A DNA stretch of 9,098 bases from Mycobacterium sp. (lineage in GTDB: Bacteria; Actinomycetota; Actinomycetes; Mycobacteriales; Mycobacteriaceae): assembly GCA_018882545.1 (NCBI GenBank), contig VERS01000049.1:1-9098 (forward strand). The letters are read 5' to 3'. The notes beneath the pieces were generated by a model, which searched no databases, was not told the DNA's origin, and saw only the letters and a program-made list of their open reading frames with translations. The first letter of the stretch is position 1. Every line of letters starts with the position of its first letter. The position numbers and the translations under genes are program-made. This document shows, piece by piece, positions 6,476-9,098 of the stretch.

Positions 6476-7447
6476 TCATGAATCAGCCCGCGGGGCTTGA
6501 TTACTGGGCCGCCCGCTGGGGCCGAATTCGTCGGTGCGTGAGCGTTTTTCGATCACCTCGCGGGCCAGGGCCGAGATTCGCTCCTCAGTGACCTCGTGGG
6601 CGCCGTCGACCTCGAGGGTGACCGCGGTCGGGTAGATGCCGCGAACCAGATCCGGGCCACCGGTGGCCGAATCGTCGTCGGCTGCATCGTAGAGGGCCTC
6701 GACGGCGACCTTGAGAGCCGAATCGGCGTCGGTGACACCGGGATACAACTTCTTCATCGACGCTTTGGCGAACAGCGAGCCGGAGCCGACCGCCTGGTAG
6801 CCCTCCTCCTCGAGGTGCCAGCCGCCGGCGGCGTCGAAGGACACGATACGTCCGGCCGCGTCGGCGTCGGTGGCGTCGATGTCGTAGCCAACCAGTAACG
6901 GCAGAGCCACAAAACCCTGAAGCGCAGCGCCGAGGTTGCCCCGCACCATGATCGCCAGCCGGTTGACCTTACCGGCGAAGGTCATCGGCACGCCCTCGAG
7001 CTTCTCGTAGTGCTCAAGTTCGACCGCGTAGAGTCGGGCGAATTCGACAGCCAGCGCGGCGGTTCCGGCTATGCCGGTCGCGGTGTAGTCGTCGGTGATG
7101 TACACCTTCTGGACGTCGCGGCCGGCGATCATGTTGCCCTGGGTCGACCGGCGGTCCCCGGCGATCACCACACCGCCCCGGTACTTCAGCGCCACGATGG
7201 TGGTTCCGTGCGGCAGGGCCGAGCCGGGCTCCCCCACCGCGACGCCGACACCGGGCAATCCGCCGCCGGGCAGGAGCTCAGGGGCCCGCCGGCGCAGGAA
7301 CTCCGAGAACGACGACAACTCGGCGGGATTGCCGGCGGCACCCAGGGACGAACCCGGATTCGACGCCGGGGGCGCAAACAGAGGCGAATTCAGAGCAGGT
7401 CTCGGGAAAGCACTTGCGGCCAGACGATCGGGCGACGGCCAGGTCAC
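6476..7447 (-). CDS. prcB: PrcB, 20S proteasome beta (catalytic) subunit precursor
   Basis: PrcB forms the inner heptameric rings and carries the protease active site. The precursor has 323 residues. Autocleavage should occur between Gly81 and Thr82 ([13 protein letters not shown]), making Thr82 the nucleophile (mature Thr1). Mature Asp17 and Lys33, the other catalytic positions, are present in [10 protein letters not shown] and GRDVQKVY. Other family blocks are [44 protein letters not shown] and [18 protein letters not shown]. The propeptide is 81 residues, against 57 in M. tuberculosis (from memory), with an extra Ala/Pro/Ser-rich stretch at about 10-43; the conserved [17 protein letters not shown] follows at 44-60. 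The start is GTG at 7447, overlapping the pup stop (GTGA), with AAGGG about 8 bases upstream. It is cotranscribed with pup and prcA. Confidence 0.97.
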   Translation of the reverse strand: MTWPSPDRLAASAFPRPALNSPLFAPPASNPGSSLGAAGNPAELSSFSEFLRRRAPELLPGGGLPGVGVAVGEPGSALPHGTTIVALKYRGGVVIAGDRRSTQGNMIAGRDVQKVYITDDYTATGIAGTAALAVEFARLYAVELEHYEKLEGVPMTFAGKVNRLAIMVRGNLGAALQGFVALPLLVGYDIDATDADAAGRIVSFDAAGGWHLEEEGYQAVGSGSLFAKASMKKLYPGVTDADSALKVAVEALYDAADDDSATGGPDLVRGIYPTAVTLEVDGAHEVTEERISALAREVIEKRSRTDEFGPSGRPSNQAPRADS

Positions 7448-7635
7448 TGGCCGCCCTTTTGGACGTAAGCCCGAACGAAGTCCTCGGCATTCTCCTCGAG
7501 CACATCGTCGATCTCGTCCAGCAGATCATCGGTCTCCGCGGCAAGCTTCTCGCGACGCTCCTGGCCGCCGGCCGCGCTGCCGGTGAGGTCCTCATCCTCG
7601 CCGCCACCGCCACGTTTGGTCTGTTCCTGAGCCAT
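7444..7635 (-). CDS. pup: Pup, prokaryotic ubiquitin-like protein
   Basis: Pup is the disordered tag attached by PafA to lysines of proteins destined for the proteasome. The 63-residue product starts [12 protein letters not shown], has an acidic stretch, the Mpa-binding coiled-coil region at about 21-50 (QERREKL, then [19 protein letters not shown]), and ends [10 protein letters not shown]. The terminal Gln must be deamidated to Glu by Dop before ligation. M. tuberculosis Pup has 64 residues (from memory). The start at 7635 is chosen because AGGAGG stands five bases upstream and the product begins exactly as in known Pup. The frame is open upstream through 32 more codons to a TTG at 7731, so an extended form cannot be excluded from sequence alone. 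The stop overlaps prcB by 4 bases. Confidence 0.97.
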   Translation of the reverse strand: MAQEQTKRGGGGEDEDLTGSAAGGQERREKLAAETDDLLDEIDDVLEENAEDFVRAYVQKGGQ

Positions 7636-7739
7636 CGCCGCCTCCTGCTCGCCATCGGCGGCCCAGTCAGCCCAGCCGCCGATCACCACACTACCGTCCT
7701 GGTGGGGTCCGACCGCTCCGAGACCGGCCAAACACCTCC
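7636..7739 (-). other. dop-pup intergenic leader, open in frame with pup
   Basis: These ~104 bases follow the dop stop. An AGGAGG (7740-7735) lies directly at the dop stop, three bases before a TTG (7731) that opens a stop-free frame into pup. In-frame GTG codons also occur at 7689 and 7686. The encoded peptide (AGLGAVGPHQDGS..., then GGWADWAADGEQEAA) is not part of known Pup proteins that I recall. The stretch also contains TAGTGT, a possible -10 box, without a -35. I treat it as an untranslated spacer unless proteomics shows otherwise. Confidence 0.5.
7641..7646 (-). promoter_or_regulatory. strong Shine-Dalgarno site of pup
   Basis: AGGAGG on the minus strand ends five bases before the pup ATG. 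It is the best ribosome site in the window, and it decides the internal ATG over the upstream in-frame TTG/GTG codons. Strong initiation suits a protein needed in many copies. Confidence 0.85.
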
Positions 7740-9098
7740 TCAGTTGGTGAGTTGCTCCACCAGTTCCGAGGCGCTGTCGACGGAGTCCAACAGTGCTCCG
7801 ACGTGGGCTTTACTGCCGCGCAGCGGTTCCAGGGTGGGAATCCGCACCAACGAGTCGCCGCCAAGGTCGAAGATCACCGAGTCCCAGCTGGCGGCGGCGA
7901 TATCGGCGCCGAACCGCCGCAGGCATTCGCCCCGGAAGTACGCCCGGGTGTCGGTCGGTGGATTGTCGACGGCGTCGATGACCTGTTGTTCGGTGACCAG
8001 CCGCTTCATCGACCCGCGCGCCACCAGCCGGTTGTAGAGGCCCTTGTCCAGCCGAACGTCGGAGTACTGCAGGTCCACCAGTTGTAGCCGGGGGGCGGAC
8101 CAACTGAGGTTCTCGCGGTTCCGGAATCCCTCCAGCAGCCGCAGCTTGGCGGGCCAGTCCAGCAACTCCGCGCACTCCATCGGATCGCGCTCCAGCAAAT
8201 CCAGCACATGTGCCCAGGTTGCGACGACGTCGGAAGCGCGCGGATCCGGATCCCGGCTTTCCAGCAACTTGGCCACCCGGTCCAGGTAGATCCGTTGCAG
8301 GGCCAGACCGGTCAGTTCGCGGCCGTCAGCCAACGCCACAGTGGAGCGCAGGGTTGGGTCCCGGCTGATCACGTGCACCGCATGCACCGGCCTGGCCAAC
8401 ACCAGATCGGACAGGTCGACACCCTCCTCGATGAGGTCGAGCACCAACGCGGTGGTGCCCACCTTCAGATAGGTCGAGGTCTCGGCGAGGTTGGCATCCC
8501 CGATGATCACATGCAGCCGGCGGTACTTGTCGGCGTCGGCATGCGGCTCGTCGCGGGTGTTGATGATGCCGCGTTTGAGGGTGGTCTCCAGGCCGACCTC
8601 GACTTCGATGTAGTCGGCGCGCTGGGACAGCTGAAAACCCGGCTCGTCGCCGGACGGGCCGATCCCGACCCGGCCCGAGCCGGTCACCACCTGCCGCGAC
8701 ACCATGAACGGGGTGAGCCCGGCGATGACGGCCGAAAACGGTGTCTGACGGCTCATCAGATAGTTCTCATGGGTGCCGTAGGAGGCGCCCTTGCCGTCGA
8801 CGTTGTTCTTGTACAACTGAAGTTTGACCGCGCCGGGAACGCTGGCGACGTGGCGCGCGGCGGCCTCCATCACGCGTTCGCCGGCTTTATCCCAGATCAC
8901 CGCATCCAACGGGTCGGTGACCTCGGGGGCGGAGTACTCGGGATGGGCGTGGTCGACGTACAGGCGGGCGCCGTTGGTCAGGATCATGTTGGCCGCGCCC
9001 ACCTCGTCGGCGTCCACCACCGGCGGCGGTCCGGAGGCCCGACTCAGATCGAAGCCGCGGGCGTCCCGAAGCGGTGACTCGACCTCGTAGTCCCAGCG
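7740..9098 (-). CDS. dop: Dop, deamidase of Pup and depupylase (5' end outside window)
   Basis: Dop converts the Pup C-terminal Gln to Glu and cleaves Pup from tagged proteins; it is a paralogue of PafA in the same ATP-binding fold. The window holds 452 codons, beginning [17 protein letters not shown]. By comparison with M. tuberculosis Dop (from memory) this starts at about residue 47, inside the Dop loop, the insertion that distinguishes Dop from PafA. The first ~46 residues with the metal-binding EVEYG motif are missing only because of the window edge. The catalytic Asp (Asp95 in M. tuberculosis numbering) is present in [12 protein letters not shown]. Also seen are [53 protein letters not shown], and the C-terminal [16 protein letters not shown]. 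It ends VEQLTN, ~104 bases before pup, and is likely the start of, or part of, the same operon. Confidence 0.97.
   Translation of the reverse strand, partial: RWDYEVESPLRDARGFDLSRASGPPPVVDADEVGAANMILTNGARLYVDHAHPEYSAPEVTDPLDAVIWDKAGERVMEAAARHVASVPGAVKLQLYKNNVDGKGASYGTHENYLMSRQTPFSAVIAGLTPFMVSRQVVTGSGRVGIGPSGDEPGFQLSQRADYIEVEVGLETTLKRGIINTRDEPHADADKYRRLHVIIGDANLAETSTYLKVGTTALVLDLIEEGVDLSDLVLARPVHAVHVISRDPTLRSTVALADGRELTGLALQRIYLDRVAKLLESRDPDPRASDVVATWAHVLDLLERDPMECAELLDWPAKLRLLEGFRNRENLSWSAPRLQLVDLQYSDVRLDKGLYNRLVARGSMKRLVTEQQVIDAVDNPPTDTRAYFRGECLRRFGADIAAASWDSVIFDLGGDSLVRIPTLEPLRGSKAHVGALLDSVDSASELVEQLTN

Noticed and set aside
5494..6591. 365-residue plus-strand frame across prcA and the small gene region
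   Set aside because: It runs opposite prcA and in another frame over the small gene. It has no domain and no ribosome site, and the small gene frame has better coding signals.
7680..7700. TAGTGT as a -10 box for a private pup promoter
   Set aside because: No -35 hexamer at suitable spacing; a single TANNNT match is expected by chance in a stretch of this length.
8208..9077. 289-residue plus-strand open frame opposite dop
   Set aside because: It is a shadow of dop in the same relative frame as the pafA shadow, and it resembles that shadow only because dop and pafA are paralogues.
1..9098. CRISPR arrays, insertion sequences, tRNA or rRNA genes
   Set aside because: No spaced direct repeats, terminal inverted repeats, transposase motifs or tRNA-like cloverleaf sequences were seen; the window is almost filled by identified coding genes.

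Overview
This window is a GC-rich actinobacterial segment, almost certainly from a member of the Mycobacteriaceae. It carries most of the Pup-proteasome locus followed by the Tat export genes and the start of helY. The protein sequences resemble, from memory, the Mycobacterium tuberculosis block Rv2112c-Rv2092c, and the gene order is the same apart from what lies between prcA and pafA. All genes except one small gene are on the minus strand, so transcription runs from right to left.

Right part (9098 to 5692): dop (its first ~46 codons lie outside the window), pup, prcB and prcA, closely packed. Pup is the small protein tag ending in Gly-Gly-Gln. Dop deamidates that Gln to Glu and also removes Pup from substrates. 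PrcB and PrcA are the beta and alpha subunits of the 20S proteasome. pup/prcB overlap by 4 bases and prcB/prcA are 13 bases apart, which suggests coupled translation of one polycistronic message.

Middle (5695 to 5307): one plus-strand gene (5498-5695) for a ~65-residue single-pass membrane protein that I do not recognise. Its stop codon interlocks with the prcA stop, and it diverges from pafA across ~190 bases. TANNNT -10 boxes with the same hexamer (TAGGCT) point outward in both directions. pafA therefore probably has its own promoter, and the small gene isolates the dop-pup-prcBA unit from the pafA unit. In M. tuberculosis the same place holds PE/PPE genes and IS6110 (from memory), so it seems to be a variable site in an otherwise fixed locus.

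Left part (5306 to 1): pafA (Pup ligase), pafB and pafC (WYL-domain DNA-damage-response activators, ATGA overlap), tatA and tatC (twin-arginine translocase) and the 5' third of a quarter-length piece of helY (DEVH-box helicase). Together the window links protein tagging and degradation, the PafBC regulator of the mycobacterial DNA damage response, and protein export.

The main system is already described. The less ordinary points are the small plus-strand membrane protein gene, an unusually long PrcB propeptide (81 residues), an exact 4x9-bp tandem repeat in the tatA tail, a hairpin over the pafB start, and an open in-frame leader with its own Shine-Dalgarno sequence in front of pup. Long plus-strand open frames opposite pafA, pafB, dop and prcA are GC-driven shadows.
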